From contig JACVRN010000008.1 of NCBI GenBank assembly GCA_014534425.1, positions 1 to 64,000 of the forward strand: a stretch of 64,000 nt of DNA, written 5' to 3'. Numbering within the stretch: position 1 is the stretch's first letter; each line of letters begins with the position of its first letter. Shown one piece after another: positions 1 through 11,100 of the stretch. The position numbers were made by a program, and so were the translations under genes. The notes below the pieces were generated by a model. It ran no database searches. It worked only from the letters and a program-made list of their open reading frames with translations, and had not been told where the DNA came from. Source of the stretch: Pyrinomonadaceae bacterium. Its GTDB lineage: Bacteria; Acidobacteriota; Blastocatellia; Pyrinomonadales; Pyrinomonadaceae.

Positions 1-30
1 CTCGAACCCCCAACCTCTTCCTTGTAAGGG
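1..30. repeat. attL-like core (tRNA-Val fragment; may extend beyond window start)
   Basis: Identical to 15685-15714; sequence diverges from position 31. Confidence 0.88.
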
Positions 31-117
31 GTATCCATTCCCACAAACAGCCCACTTATCAAAGCTTTTCCATTCTACTGATTTTCGCTTCTCTGTCAAA
101 CCGCCGCTTCTACCTTT

Positions 118-142
118 GAAAAGGTAGATGAAAAGGTAGATG
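118..142 (+). repeat. Tandem AAAAGGTAGATG pair, candidate integrase arm-type site (left)
   Basis: gaaaaggtagatgaaaaggtagatg; preceded by inverted copy tctaccttt; near-identical pair at 15525-15550. Confidence 0.6.
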
Positions 143-163
143 CGGCATTGAAAGGGAAGCACA

Positions 164-1300
164 ATGCCGAGAGAGCGTAAAGGCTCAATAGTTACGAAGG
201 ACGGAAAACTTTATGCGCGTGTCAGATTCAAGGATGAAAACGGGAAAGCGCGCGACATCTGGAAAAAGGCAGATAGCCGCACGGATGCAAGAAAAATCAT
301 CCGGCAGATACTACGGGAAATAGAAGCCTTAACCCCTAAGCAACTAGATGCCGCTAACATGACGTTTGCAGAGTTAGCGAGTCATTACCTTGAGTATTAC
401 TTGCAACCTGCGGTCTATGTTGGCGATAAAAAGGTGTCTGGCGTGCGCTCATTAGTGACGGCTCGAACGGTTGTTAAGCCGCTTGTTGCACATTTCGGCA
501 GCCATCGCCTTAAATCCATTACATACGGTCAAATCCGAAGCTATAAGCAGATGCGTTTACAAACACCCACACGTCAAGGCGGACAGCGCAGTATTGCATC
601 CATCAATAGGGAACTCGGACAACTGCGGCGCATGTTTCGTATAGCTGTACGTGAACAGTGGATGCCGCGCAATCCGTTCTCAGAAGGTGATGCGCTGATT
701 AGCTTGAATGATGAAAACCAAAGGACGCGCATCTTGAGTTTTGATGAAGAAGCCAGATTGCTTGCGGCGATTGACAAATACCCACAGCGTACACATATCA
801 AAGGCATGGTTCTAATTGCGTTAGATTGTGCGTTGCGTCGCGGCGAAATCTTCACTCTGCGATGGTCTGATATTGACTTTGAGAGCCGAACAATTACTTT
901 GCGGGCTTTCAACTGCAAGACAGCCCGTAGCAGAGTCGTTGCTATGACAAGCCGCGTCTATCTATGGCTCTTGCGGTGGCGTGAAAATATGGCGGGAGAG
1001 AATATACAGGTCTTTAACGTCAAGGTAACAATCAAGACGGCATGGACAAAGATTTGTTGTGAAGCTGGCATAGATGACTTCCATTTCCACGATTGCCGAG
1101 CGACTTGCATAACTCGGATGTTGCGCGCGGGCTTGTCCGTGCCGGAAGTCTCCCGTATATCCGGTCACAGTACCCTTACTGCTTTTTACAGATACGCCCG
1201 CGTAAATGAAGAAACGCAGTTCCGAGCGGCTTCTGCGCTGGACGCTTATCTTGCTCAATCAGCCGCAACACAAGCTACAAGCACAGAGCTAATCCACTAA
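164..1300 (+). CDS. Tyrosine recombinase/integrase (phage integrase family)
   Basis: CALRRGEIFTLRWSDIDF, HDCRATCITRM, GHSTLTAFYRYAR catalytic motifs; adjacent to att core. Confidence 0.93.
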   Translation: MPRERKGSIVTKDGKLYARVRFKDENGKARDIWKKADSRTDARKIIRQILREIEALTPKQLDAANMTFAELASHYLEYYLQPAVYVGDKKVSGVRSLVTARTVVKPLVAHFGSHRLKSITYGQIRSYKQMRLQTPTRQGGQRSIASINRELGQLRRMFRIAVREQWMPRNPFSEGDALISLNDENQRTRILSFDEEARLLAAIDKYPQRTHIKGMVLIALDCALRRGEIFTLRWSDIDFESRTITLRAFNCKTARSRVVAMTSRVYLWLLRWRENMAGENIQVFNVKVTIKTAWTKICCEAGIDDFHFHDCRATCITRMLRAGLSVPEVSRISGHSTLTAFYRYARVNEETQFRAASALDAYLAQSAATQATSTELIH

Positions 1301-1791
1301 GCAAAACGCTAAAACAGAAGCGGGGAGTCAGCCTTTAATCATGGCTGGCTCTTTCTCTTTCTGGCATACCCGTTGCTATGAACATAGGTATTTTCTCTCT
1401 GCTTACAGCCTATCAAAACCCTCTATCATTGGCACGCAAACTGCATAACAGTAAGTGTAGTCGAGAACATTAGCAAAATCGAAAGGCGTCCAAAAATTGA
1501 TGCCTTTCGGAAGCTAAATTCAAGCTAAAACTAAAATTAGTTCGGAAAAAGAAACGCCTGTTTCTGGCGTTATGGCGAAGCATTGCTTGGATGATTAGCA
1601 CGATTTACAAGCAAATTGCGGCACGGTAGTTGCTCTAGTCAAAGTGACAATTTCAGGTGCGATAGGATAGGTGAAAACGACCAGTACGCTTCTACTTAAA
1701 ACCTGATGCACGTTGCTGATGAAGGCATAGCATTGTCTTTGTCGGCTCACTCAAAAATCAAAACAATACAAAGGACGATGAAAGGTTAGAT

Positions 1792-3537
1792 ATGTCTAAT
1801 CAGGCGATACCTATGTCTGATTCACTCTTACATGATTTTTCGGATGGAGCAGAAGCTATCCGCGCTCTGCAACGAGTCTGCGGATTCCAATACAACCACG
1901 ACACTATCATGCTTGCCTGTCTTGCTGCGGCGCGCGAGCATGGAAGCAATGAGTTCTATGCTAGTTATGCCGAGCTTGGTGCGCGTATGTGTAGTGAAGT
2001 ACAGCCCTATAAGAACTGCATGACGAAAGAAGAACGGGATAACCGCAGACGTGCATTACAGGAGCGATTCAAGCGGGCGTACAGAAGCCTAGAGATAGAC
2101 CAAAAACTTACAGGCTTATCGTTTGTAACTGTAGAGTGCGGCGGATACAGGAACGGACGTAACAAAAAGTCTTTGGTTCAGGTTGATGTTGATTCAGTGA
2201 CTCGCACGATTGAACTTGCTCGACAATCAAAAGACTTTGCAACTTACCGCATACGCTGTTTTGAACGCGCAGCATCACAGGTGCGTGATGAAAAGCCGCG
2301 CCAATATATCGAGCCTGCTGTATTTCCAATCGGGCGCAAGCTACGAAGTCCAGAAGCCCGCATCAGCGACATAAAACGCTGTGGAAGCTGCATGGAAACT
2401 TACGCACGGCGGCTATATCAATATGCGGTTGAGGATAACCTACCTAGAGATAGGATAGACGAGTTGAAAGAGTGCCTGAAACAAAGAATAGACATTTGCT
2501 TTGCTGATAACTTTCCCATTCAGTTAGAAGATGGAAAGGTACATGAATCTGTCCCCTATACTAATAATAATACGGGGGTTAATCCGTGTACCCTTGAAGA
2601 AACTGAACAGATTGAGAACCTTTCGCCCCGTGTCACTCCTAATGATTCGCAGGATGAAGCATTGATGAATGACAGGGGGGCAGATGAAAGCCCGCTTGAT
2701 ACTGCGATGCTCGCGCTTGATGTAGTCGCATCAATAGGCGCATCGCGGTTCAACGTGATTTTGATTAATGATGCTGCGAAAGAAAAGGAAGTCCTGACTA
2801 GAACAGTCGCCACGTTAGAGCAAGTAAAGGCAAATTTCTCAGCATGGCTTGAACGCAGCGAGCGCGAGCAAAAGAGCTTGGTAGTAGATATGAAGCCGAA
2901 CGGTCAGCGCATTATTCAGGTTGATGAAGCAAACGCAGAAGTGATGAAGCTGCTTGCGCCAGTCTCGTTTATGACAGTAGAGACGAGCGATGGCAACGGG
3001 CAAGTATGGCTTGCTTTGCCCGAAGGCTTGAGCGATTCAGAGATTGCGGATGCTAAAGAGCGCCTGTTTGTTGTGTTGAAAGCGAAGGGAGCAAACAAGG
3101 GCGCTTCGGGCGGTCTGCGTTGGGCAGGTACGTGCAACTTCAAGCCTGAGCGAAAGAGAGCAGACGGCACTTATCCGCGCGTCAGATTGCTTGATTACAA
3201 GGACGGGCGCACCGTTACAACCTATGAATTAGATGCGCTCGGTTTACTCTCAGAACCGCAGCCAAAGTTTAGACCAAAGCTAGCAAGTAAGCGCCCGCGA
3301 GCTAAACGCGCGCCATCATACGAGTACACTATGAAATGCGTGCGCCGCAAGCCTAATGGAGAAGTTGACCGGAGCGGCGTTGATGTTCTGTATGCCGTGA
3401 CCTGTCTTAATTGGGGATTCAGTGAATCTGAAACGGTAGATTTGCTGAAAGAGAAATCGGGCAAGGCTCAAAATCGAAAAGACGATTATGCCGAAAATGT
3501 AGTGGCGTATGCGAGCAAGCAGGCACAGCTTTCTTAG
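1792..3537 (+). CDS. RepB-like primase/replication-type protein
   Basis: 581 aa ORF; C-terminal GGLRWAGTCNFKPERK...YPRVRLLDY resembles RepB-type primase domain motifs. Confidence 0.6.
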   Translation: MSNQAIPMSDSLLHDFSDGAEAIRALQRVCGFQYNHDTIMLACLAAAREHGSNEFYASYAELGARMCSEVQPYKNCMTKEERDNRRRALQERFKRAYRSLEIDQKLTGLSFVTVECGGYRNGRNKKSLVQVDVDSVTRTIELARQSKDFATYRIRCFERAASQVRDEKPRQYIEPAVFPIGRKLRSPEARISDIKRCGSCMETYARRLYQYAVEDNLPRDRIDELKECLKQRIDICFADNFPIQLEDGKVHESVPYTNNNTGVNPCTLEETEQIENLSPRVTPNDSQDEALMNDRGADESPLDTAMLALDVVASIGASRFNVILINDAAKEKEVLTRTVATLEQVKANFSAWLERSEREQKSLVVDMKPNGQRIIQVDEANAEVMKLLAPVSFMTVETSDGNGQVWLALPEGLSDSEIADAKERLFVVLKAKGANKGASGGLRWAGTCNFKPERKRADGTYPRVRLLDYKDGRTVTTYELDALGLLSEPQPKFRPKLASKRPRAKRAPSYEYTMKCVRRKPNGEVDRSGVDVLYAVTCLNWGFSESETVDLLKEKSGKAQNRKDDYAENVVAYASKQAQLS

Positions 3538-3579
3538 ACTATCGTGTGAATAACAGGATGAAAGGAATCAACAAAGAAA

Positions 3580-4101
3580 ATGGCAACTAGGGAGAATGAG
3601 CTTTTCAACAGATACAGGAACGCCGCAGAGACGCGCCCGCGATTAAAAGAACTGCGAGCCAAGCTACTCGAAATAGGCGGTGATGAAATTGTCTGCCCAC
3701 TCGATTTTGACCAGCTAGACGATGATTTAGACAACATCCTAGACAGAGGCGTAATTTGGAAAAAATGGCGCGTGCGTATGTGGGAAGGAGTAGAGAGCCA
3801 GTGTCACACGAACTCTATTCTCCTGTGGACTGTTAAGCCTGATGATATGCGAATAGCTACAGGGTTCGCGCTCTCGCCTGATGGACTCTGGCGGCAGCAC
3901 AGTTGGTGCGTGTCTAAAGATAAGCGGCGGGTATATGAGACAACAGTACGCCGTACCATTTACTACGGCTATGTGCTGACAGAGCGCGAAAGCCTAATGC
4001 GGTTCAAGAGTATCCTTCCGCGCGAAATGCGCCATCACTTCAAGAGCGGCTGGAATATGGAGAACTTGCGGCAGTTCCGGCACGCGCTTAAAGTGGCTTG
4101 A
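3580..4101 (+). CDS. Hypothetical protein
   Basis: 173 aa ORF shortly downstream of the primase-like gene. Confidence 0.6.
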   Translation: MATRENELFNRYRNAAETRPRLKELRAKLLEIGGDEIVCPLDFDQLDDDLDNILDRGVIWKKWRVRMWEGVESQCHTNSILLWTVKPDDMRIATGFALSPDGLWRQHSWCVSKDKRRVYETTVRRTIYYGYVLTERESLMRFKSILPREMRHHFKSGWNMENLRQFRHALKVA

Positions 4102-4330
4102 AATGCTCAAAACAGCCCGCGTATGCCGCTTCTGATATTCACTCGGAAGAAAACCAAAGTGATAGCAAAAACTTTTGACGCCCTTATGTCTCTAAACGCC
4201 GAAAAATAGAAGGTTTATGGCTGAAATTCGTTCTTTTTAGTGCGAAAAACACCATTCACTTTTGGTATTCATTAATCCTCACTTTGAGCCATCATTCATG
4301 CGTTGTCGTTGATGGTCTGAAACTGTAGGA

Positions 4331-4350
4331 AACATGGTTTAACATGGTTG
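4331..4350 (+). repeat. Two tandem 10-bp units AACATGGTT(T/G)
   Basis: aacatggtttaacatggttg in intergenic DNA. Confidence 0.5.
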
Positions 4351-4476
4351 TACCCCGAAGGTCATGCTTTCGACCCTGCTCAGCCGCAAGTAAGCGTGAC
4401 CCCGTGACCTTGAAATGATTTCAACCCCTATGGCTATCCTCTTCTTGCACACAACAGCACCCAATATCCAGCCACA

Positions 4477-4842
4477 CTATTTTCTTGCGCTCTTAGATTT
4501 GGATAAGAGAATAGCCAAGACCAAGAGAAGTATTCCACCACAACACCACCCTGCACCCACATTTTGCCCGCCTGTTTCAATCCACCTGATGTCAGACCCT
4601 ACGCGGTGAATATCGGAAATGGTAGGCTGTTCGCTAACAAAATAAGCGATACACATTACTCCGGCGATAGTGAGAATTACTGACACTATCGTTAAGTCCT
4701 TTTTTCTTTTACTTCTCTCCTTATCAGTAAACGATGGTGATGGCTTTGGCGGATTAAGGACAAAATCAAATCCACAATTCCGGCATTTAGAATCTGAATC
4801 CGCGCAAGGATAGTTACAGTTAGGGCAAGGTGAAGAAGGCAT
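4477..4842 (-). CDS. Zinc-ribbon membrane protein
   Basis: CPNCNYPCADSDSKCRNCGFDF ribbon plus two hydrophobic segments. Confidence 0.7.
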   Translation of the reverse strand: MPSSPCPNCNYPCADSDSKCRNCGFDFVLNPPKPSPSFTDKERSKRKKDLTIVSVILTIAGVMCIAYFVSEQPTISDIHRVGSDIRWIETGGQNVGAGWCCGGILLLVLAILLSKSKSARK

Positions 4843-5052
4843 GACGATTATCGCGGCTCTCTGCTATGCTTACGCTCTGTTCGTTTGACAATGCCTATGC
4901 GTAATGTGGCGCTGCATCGTCTGTAATGATTACCGCTCGGAAATCAGCATTAAGGTTTCCGGCGAAACAAAATTGCGATGCAATAATAAAGTCAAATGAC
5001 TTTAGCGGCAAGATAGAATTAGCTGTTGCTATGTCGGGAGGAAACTTCTGAC

Positions 5053-5367
5053 ATGGGGACAGCACGACGACCTAAGCCGAAGCATTTAGCCGAAAAGCTA
5101 TTGCATATTCGCCTTGCGTTGAACCTTTCGCAGAATGATTTGATTAAGCGTTTAGATTTCGAGAAGGAACTTGTGCAGGGGACAATTTCAACTTATGAAC
5201 TTGGCAAGCGCGAGCCATCATTACCGCTTTTACTTCGCTATGCTCGTTTGGCTGGCGTGTGCGTTGATATACTGATTGATGATGAGCTTGAATTACCCGC
5301 GAAACTTCCAACTACCCCAACTCACAAAGTTCCTGTGCGATTGTTTAGGGTTAAGCGCAGTCGTTAA
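5053..5367 (+). CDS. XRE-family helix-turn-helix regulator
   Basis: LAEKLLHIRLALNLSQNDLIKRL...TISTYELGKREPSLPLLLRYARLAGV; gggagg RBS upstream of ATG 5053. Confidence 0.8.
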   Translation: MGTARRPKPKHLAEKLLHIRLALNLSQNDLIKRLDFEKELVQGTISTYELGKREPSLPLLLRYARLAGVCVDILIDDELELPAKLPTTPTHKVPVRLFRVKRSR

Positions 5368-5410
5368 TTAGTCCACAGTTGTTATAAGGTATAGGTAACA
5401 CAAACAGTCC

Positions 5411-6763
5411 TTACTTAGTGTGAGCTTTACGGCGGCGTTTGGCAGGAATCCTTAAGGGAAGCAAGTCTTTATGTCTCTTCTCTATAAGATAGATTAACCT
5501 TTGATGTGAGACACCTAGCATTCTGGCGGCGTATGTCACGCTGCCCTCTGATGTGATGAGTGCTCGCTTTATTAGTTGGTGTTCATGGCGTTGCATCTCT
5601 TCAACCAACGAGTTTGAAGCGGGAGTCTTTGATTTACGAGGACTCAGATGCTCTCCTAACTCTTCCATGAGAATCAGTGCAGCTTTCCCCGCATACTCAA
5701 GCGCACCCGCCTGCTGTGCTACTTCAATAGCGTGTTGAAGTGTGGCGTATGCCTGACTGTAGAAGCGTAGCCGTGCTAGTGCTGTCCCGTGAGTTATTAA
5801 AGCTTCTGCTAATAAATCTTGGCGACCGCCTTGCTCAAGTGTCATCACAGAAGCACGCGCCGTCTTTTCAGCTTCCGCATTGCGACCTTCAGCGAGAAAG
5901 ATACGAGCGTGAGTTTCCTGAAATCGAGCAAGGGTGCTTTTATCTTTAAGACTCGATAAGATGCGGCACGCGCGCCCTACGTGTTCGTGCGCAGCTTTGA
6001 AGTCTCCTGCTTTGAAATAGAGATAACCGAGATTATTTTCGACGTTAGCGCGATAGCTCTTGTGTCCGGCTTGCTCAAAATAATAGCTTGCGGCTGCATA
6101 CTCTACAAAAGCGCGGTCTGTATAATCTTCTCGGTTCTCTACCTTGCCCATGTTCTCTAAAAGATTAGCGAGGTTATTATGATAACTGCCCTTTAATGTG
6201 GGGTTAGTGATTTTCTCGAAAAGGGGCGCGTTATCAATTAGGATTTTATACTCTTCATTCAAACGATTAGTGGAATGTTCTACAATGGCGAGGCGAAGCA
6301 AAGCTTTAGCTTTTAACTCATCATCCGTCTTGAGTCTTGGAAACAACTCTTTAAGTATGATGCGGGCTTCATCGTAATCGCCAGCACGCCAGTAGCACAG
6401 AGCAGCTTCTATCTGCGCCTCTAATACCTTTTCTCTGTTTTTAAGAGACTCAAAGAGAGAGATGCTTTCGCTCAAGAGATTCTTAGCCGTTTCCTGTGCG
6501 CTTGCAATCTTGTACTTATAACCAATCAAGCCTGTCAGAACGCCAGCACGCAATAAGACTTCTGCGGCTATGCCGGGGGCTAATCCTTCAAGCTTTGGAT
6601 AATCACCAATGCGTTGCCAAAACTCACTCATCGCTTGGCGCGCGTCTTCATACTCTCCCTTGTCTTCAAATCCTCTTGCCAGTTGACAGCGAATTTCTGC
6701 CCGTTGGTTAAGGCTTAGTGTCGGATTTTCCAGTTGTCTCAAGAGTGAGGGCAGCAAAGTCAT
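5411..6763 (-). CDS. TPR protein with C-terminal Fis-type HTH
   Basis: 450 aa helical repeats; C-term LIKRALITSEGSVTYAARMLGVSHQRLIYLIEKRH. Confidence 0.8.
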   Translation of the reverse strand: MTLLPSLLRQLENPTLSLNQRAEIRCQLARGFEDKGEYEDARQAMSEFWQRIGDYPKLEGLAPGIAAEVLLRAGVLTGLIGYKYKIASAQETAKNLLSESISLFESLKNREKVLEAQIEAALCYWRAGDYDEARIILKELFPRLKTDDELKAKALLRLAIVEHSTNRLNEEYKILIDNAPLFEKITNPTLKGSYHNNLANLLENMGKVENREDYTDRAFVEYAAASYYFEQAGHKSYRANVENNLGYLYFKAGDFKAAHEHVGRACRILSSLKDKSTLARFQETHARIFLAEGRNAEAEKTARASVMTLEQGGRQDLLAEALITHGTALARLRFYSQAYATLQHAIEVAQQAGALEYAGKAALILMEELGEHLSPRKSKTPASNSLVEEMQRHEHQLIKRALITSEGSVTYAARMLGVSHQRLIYLIEKRHKDLLPLRIPAKRRRKAHTK

Positions 6764-6874
6764 GGAAGATAAGCCTTTCGAGGTGACTGCAAAAAATGTT
6801 GCTTAATCGCCCGCCATAATAAACGGACGCTCGCACCCTTGCAAGAAAAGTTCAAAGCTGGTCTATTGCTTCTT

Positions 6875-6916
6875 GCAAAAAATTTTACACGCGGCTTTGC
6901 TTGCAAAATTTTTTGC
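6875..6916. promoter_or_regulatory. Inverted repeat GCAAAAAATTTT-N18-AAAATTTTTTGC, candidate operator
   Basis: Perfect 12-bp arms between divergent TPR-HTH and small peptide genes; the right arm is also in a near-palindrome GCTTGCAAAATTTTTTGCGAGC (6899-6920). Confidence 0.6.
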
Positions 6917-6939
6917 GAGCATCCATTAGGAGAAACAGA

Positions 6940-7185
6940 ATGAAAAACTTACGTCAACTCTTCGCGGGGCTTGTCCTGACATTAGCCCTGACTTCTACTG
7001 CTTTTGCTGGTCAGGTAGAGTGTCCCGGCATTACTCAAGACCCGCCGCCGCAACAAGAATCTGTAGCTGGCGACATACAAAATGGAGTCACAGGTGACTT
7101 GCCGAACGGAGGTCAGTCAATAAATACAGATGCGACGACATTGACCATGCTAGAGCTAATCTTAGTCACGCTGTCAGTGGTCTAA
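6940..7185 (+). CDS. Small secreted peptide/protein with Sec signal
   Basis: MKNLRQLFAGLVLTLALTSTAFA signal peptide; hydrophobic C-terminus LTMLELILVTLSVV; aggag RBS. Confidence 0.7.
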   Translation: MKNLRQLFAGLVLTLALTSTAFAGQVECPGITQDPPPQQESVAGDIQNGVTGDLPNGGQSINTDATTLTMLELILVTLSVV

Positions 7186-7400
7186 TTGAATCCTCTAGTT
7201 AGAGACTGTATTAAGCTGCGGTGATTACCTCACGCGCGGCTACGGTGTGGTGTGTGTTATCAGGCAATATGCTTTGAGTTTGCCAAAGGCATAATTCCCT
7301 TTGTTAGATTTGCCTGCGAAGTTGCCGAGTAAGCCGAGGCACAAAGATTAGTTATCGGAATAGTTCACCGAAGCTTTAACACCAAAAACATCAGTTCACC

Positions 7401-8051
7401 TCAACCTCGTAGTTCCTTTTTCCTTGCGAGAATACGCAAACTGCTAAGTTTGGCATCTAAAACGGCTCGCACAAACTCTGGGCGCGTGTCTCCATCGAAC
7501 GTTGGGAGAACTCTTTTTGCAATCCAGTCCCCAAAGGTAGGATGTTGCAGATTCCTTCGTTCTAAAATACCCCGTCCACTAACTATTGTTGGTAACTGTT
7601 CTCCGCGAGGGTATATCTCAAGCACTTTGGGATGCTGCATCAGTGCCCTCATGTCTAAAACCTGTTCAAGTAATCTGTCGCGCTTACTTGGGGGTAAGCT
7701 CTCAACCTTGCCAAGTTTTGCTTGAACTAAGGTTGCTTTACTTACTACATCTTCATTTGGTAGTGAAATCAAAGTCACTACTGAGAAATCTGCGCCAGAC
7801 CATCGCTCTGCTGAACCACGACCAACCGATGTGACGACCACCCCCTGAAATTTCACATGCACACTATCATCTTCATATTCAAACCCATGCAACTGTTGAA
7901 TCATTGCTGGTGTAAAGTTCGGCTCATTGCCGTAGTTAGAAAAATCAACCCGAAGCAATGCCTCATTAATAGACTCCCTTAAATGCTCTTTCGTCTCTCG
8001 CGGGAAGTAAAGAGGATGCGTCATTTCTAATTGATAGACTTTCTCCAACAC
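7401..8051 (-). CDS. Hypothetical protein, possibly PD-(D/E)XK nuclease-like, downstream of R-M genes
   Basis: SGADFSVVTLIS...KATLVQAKL resembles D...QxK nuclease core; same strand as res. Confidence 0.6.
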   Translation of the reverse strand: MLEKVYQLEMTHPLYFPRETKEHLRESINEALLRVDFSNYGNEPNFTPAMIQQLHGFEYEDDSVHVKFQGVVVTSVGRGSAERWSGADFSVVTLISLPNEDVVSKATLVQAKLGKVESLPPSKRDRLLEQVLDMRALMQHPKVLEIYPRGEQLPTIVSGRGILERRNLQHPTFGDWIAKRVLPTFDGDTRPEFVRAVLDAKLSSLRILARKKELRG

Positions 8052-8118
8052 GGACTCATCTCACAGTCTTGAGTCATGTGTCGAGTAAGCCGAAGTATAA
8101 GCGAGCCAAAGATAGGTC

Positions 8119-11100
8119 TCAGGCTTGTTGTGAGAGCCATAAGAGTTCACGTTCAAGCATCTGAGGGTCGTGACAAACCCGGAAATCCCATTTGCCGAGT
8201 TGTCCCCAATTGTTCACCGCAGAAACCCAACGTTGTGCTGCTTGGTGTTTAGCAAGGTCTTGCTCGTTCTCGAAACCTTTAATTTCGAGTATTAAAGTCA
8301 CGCTGTTCTTTAATCTAACTAAGAAGTCAGGTGTGTAGGCATGGCTCACGGCGAAAAAATCGTAAGGTATCGTAAATTCCAAATGGTCATTGCGGGCATA
8401 GAAATCTACGATGTTATGTTGTGCTGCTTGCTCTAGCCTGAACGCGGCGGACTGCTCCCACGTTGATGTATCGGCAGTGACTTGGTTAATATGACTTCGG
8501 ATTGTGTGAAAACAAGGGCGAGTAGTCTTGAAGTCAACTTGCGATGTTGAGCCAATGGATTTATAGCGATTCAAAATCGGCAGCAAAGGTGGCTCACCTT
8601 TTTCATCATTTGGTTCAATGGCATCAGACAGACGCTCGACTGTTTGTGTGACATACCTTTCTAAACCCAATTCACAGGGATTGCAGCCATGAAAATTTAC
8701 CTTCCTACTAACATATTCTTCGACTATTCTAAGCACTTGAGGAAAGAGTTGATGGCGAGATTGCATAGTTAGTTTAGGCTTCCCACTACCAATGCCTTCC
8801 GTTAGACGTATAATTACCTGACGAGCAATTTCAAACTTGATTGTCTGCAAGTGATTGCTGTCGTAAAAAGCCTCCCGGTCTTGTAGCGCAGTGTCAAACC
8901 CTCCACCAGCATGTGGAGTACCAAGTTGATAACCAACTTGTGGTTTCACGAATACAGCCGTTGGCGTGTCTGCAGGTTCAAGCATGAGCGGTTGCATCCC
9001 GGCTATATCTGCCTTAATTAGATTAGACCTTAGAGCGAAAGCATAGCCTTCTACGATAGGAAATCGAATCTCGAACTGCTTACGCTCTTGCAAAGCACGA
9101 ACATGGTTCTTTGGCTTATCTTCCGGTGCTGGCTTTGTCGTTTCACGTCCCTTGAATGGAATAACAGAAAAGGGTACGCCATAGACATCTACATACTCCT
9201 CCGTGAGCAGACCTGTCTTTGGGTCGGGCGTGTAATCAATTCGGCGCAAGCCGCGCCCTACTACCTGTTCACAGAGCAGTTGGCTACCAAAGGCTCTAAG
9301 TCCGAAAATGTGTGTGACATTGTTAGCGTCCCATCCTTCCGAAAGCATTTGTACTGATACAACGCAGCGTACTTTTTCGCCGGGCTTACCGGGCTTGCCC
9401 ACCGTTGCCACGATTTCACGTAACGCTTCGGCAACTTCGCGACGATTCGCGTTCGGGTCTTCGCTCTCAGCCTCAGCCAATAGCTTAGAATCTATGCGAA
9501 GTGTAGAACGATAATTCTCTGTGTTGGCGAACTCTGGGAACAATTTGCTTGAACCATAAACCGTTTTAAGCCGCGTCTTGCGCCCTTTACCTTTTTTTCC
9601 ATTACTGTCCTCAACTGGTGCTATTTCAATTGTCTCTTCGCCGGATATGTTTCTATAGAAAAGTTCAGCGATGTCTGTGTTATCGCAGACAACAATCATT
9701 ACGGGCGGTGTGGTCTCTTTGTCGGGTAATGCTTGTTCAATATACGAATAACGTTCTTTCCATTGACTTGCCAGAGTAATAAGAGCGTCTTGTGATTCAC
9801 GCCAGACAACTTCGGGTTTCGGCTTGCCACCTGGTAGCTTCTCGCCTGGCTGTAACCGCTCAGTAATATATTTCCATAAAGCGAAGTATTTAGGCTCTGG
9901 TCGCCCGGTTGTATCGCTTACGGGCAGGCGAGGAATTTTAGTTATGCCTGATTCGATAGCATCAACTAATCCAAAGTCGCTAACTAACCAGGGGAACGGT
10001 GAGCCTTCAATGTAGCCGCTACCTTGTAAGTAAAAAGGCGTTGCTGACAAATCAACACAGAACTTAATACCACATGCTTGGTTTATTTTATCCAGTCCAG
10101 AAATCCATACTGTCGCCTCTTCACGGTCAGCTATTTGTTCTGCCGATAACTTCTCAGTTGGCGCGACTGGCGCGGGGCGGTAAGCATGGTGGGCTTCATC
10201 ATTAAAGACCATAACGGGCGCGCGGTCATAAAGGTCGCCAAGTACCCGCCGGGCAAATGCGTCGGAACTTTCTTCACCCTTGTTCACAATGGCGTAAGAT
10301 TTGCCGCCCTCAACTTTTTCACTCTCTGGCGCGAACAAATGCCAGTTAGTTACTAGCACCTTGCCCTTTTTGACTTCTGGCATTAGTTGTGAAGGCACAA
10401 TATCGAAAGCAGCATAGTAATTATCTTCGGAATCGGTACGTAAGACTTGCAGCCTTTCCTTAATTGTCAGATTTGGGCAAATAATAAGCGTCGCTTGCGG
10501 AAAACGCTCATCGCCAGGGACGCGCCCGCGATTGCAAAAAGCCCATGCAACGAGCATAGCCATTACAACGGTCTTACCGCTACCTGTCGCCATCTTGCTA
10601 CCCATACGCATAAGTGGCGACAATCCAACTTCATTAGGTAAATCAACCAACTTCGGGAAGTATCTTGGAAGCGCCTCTGTAACGAAAGATGGTTTCTCAC
10701 CTTTACGCAAGCGATGATAATCATCCACACTCAATTTCGGCGTCCATCGTAATCGTTTGCCAGAAGCAAGAATTTCAGTTAGGTAAATAATGGTTTCAAC
10801 AGCTTCGCGCTGACAAAAGAAAAGGCGGCGCGGTCTGTCCTCCCGTGCCCAATGAGCAAGCAACGTCTTTGTTGTCTGCGTTGCTCCTTCATAGTTAGCA
10901 TTTCGCCAACGCTTTACATCTTCGCGCAGGGCATTGACGAGCGGTAAATCATCACTACTTTCTTGAGCAAATAGAGTTCCTTGTGCCGTTCCAGTCCGCT
11001 CTGTCTTATACCAATAACTTGCGGGTCGCCGTCCCGGATTTCGATACGCTTCGCCAGTGTTCTCATCATAAAGCCAATGCTCATTAGGCTTGCTATAAGG

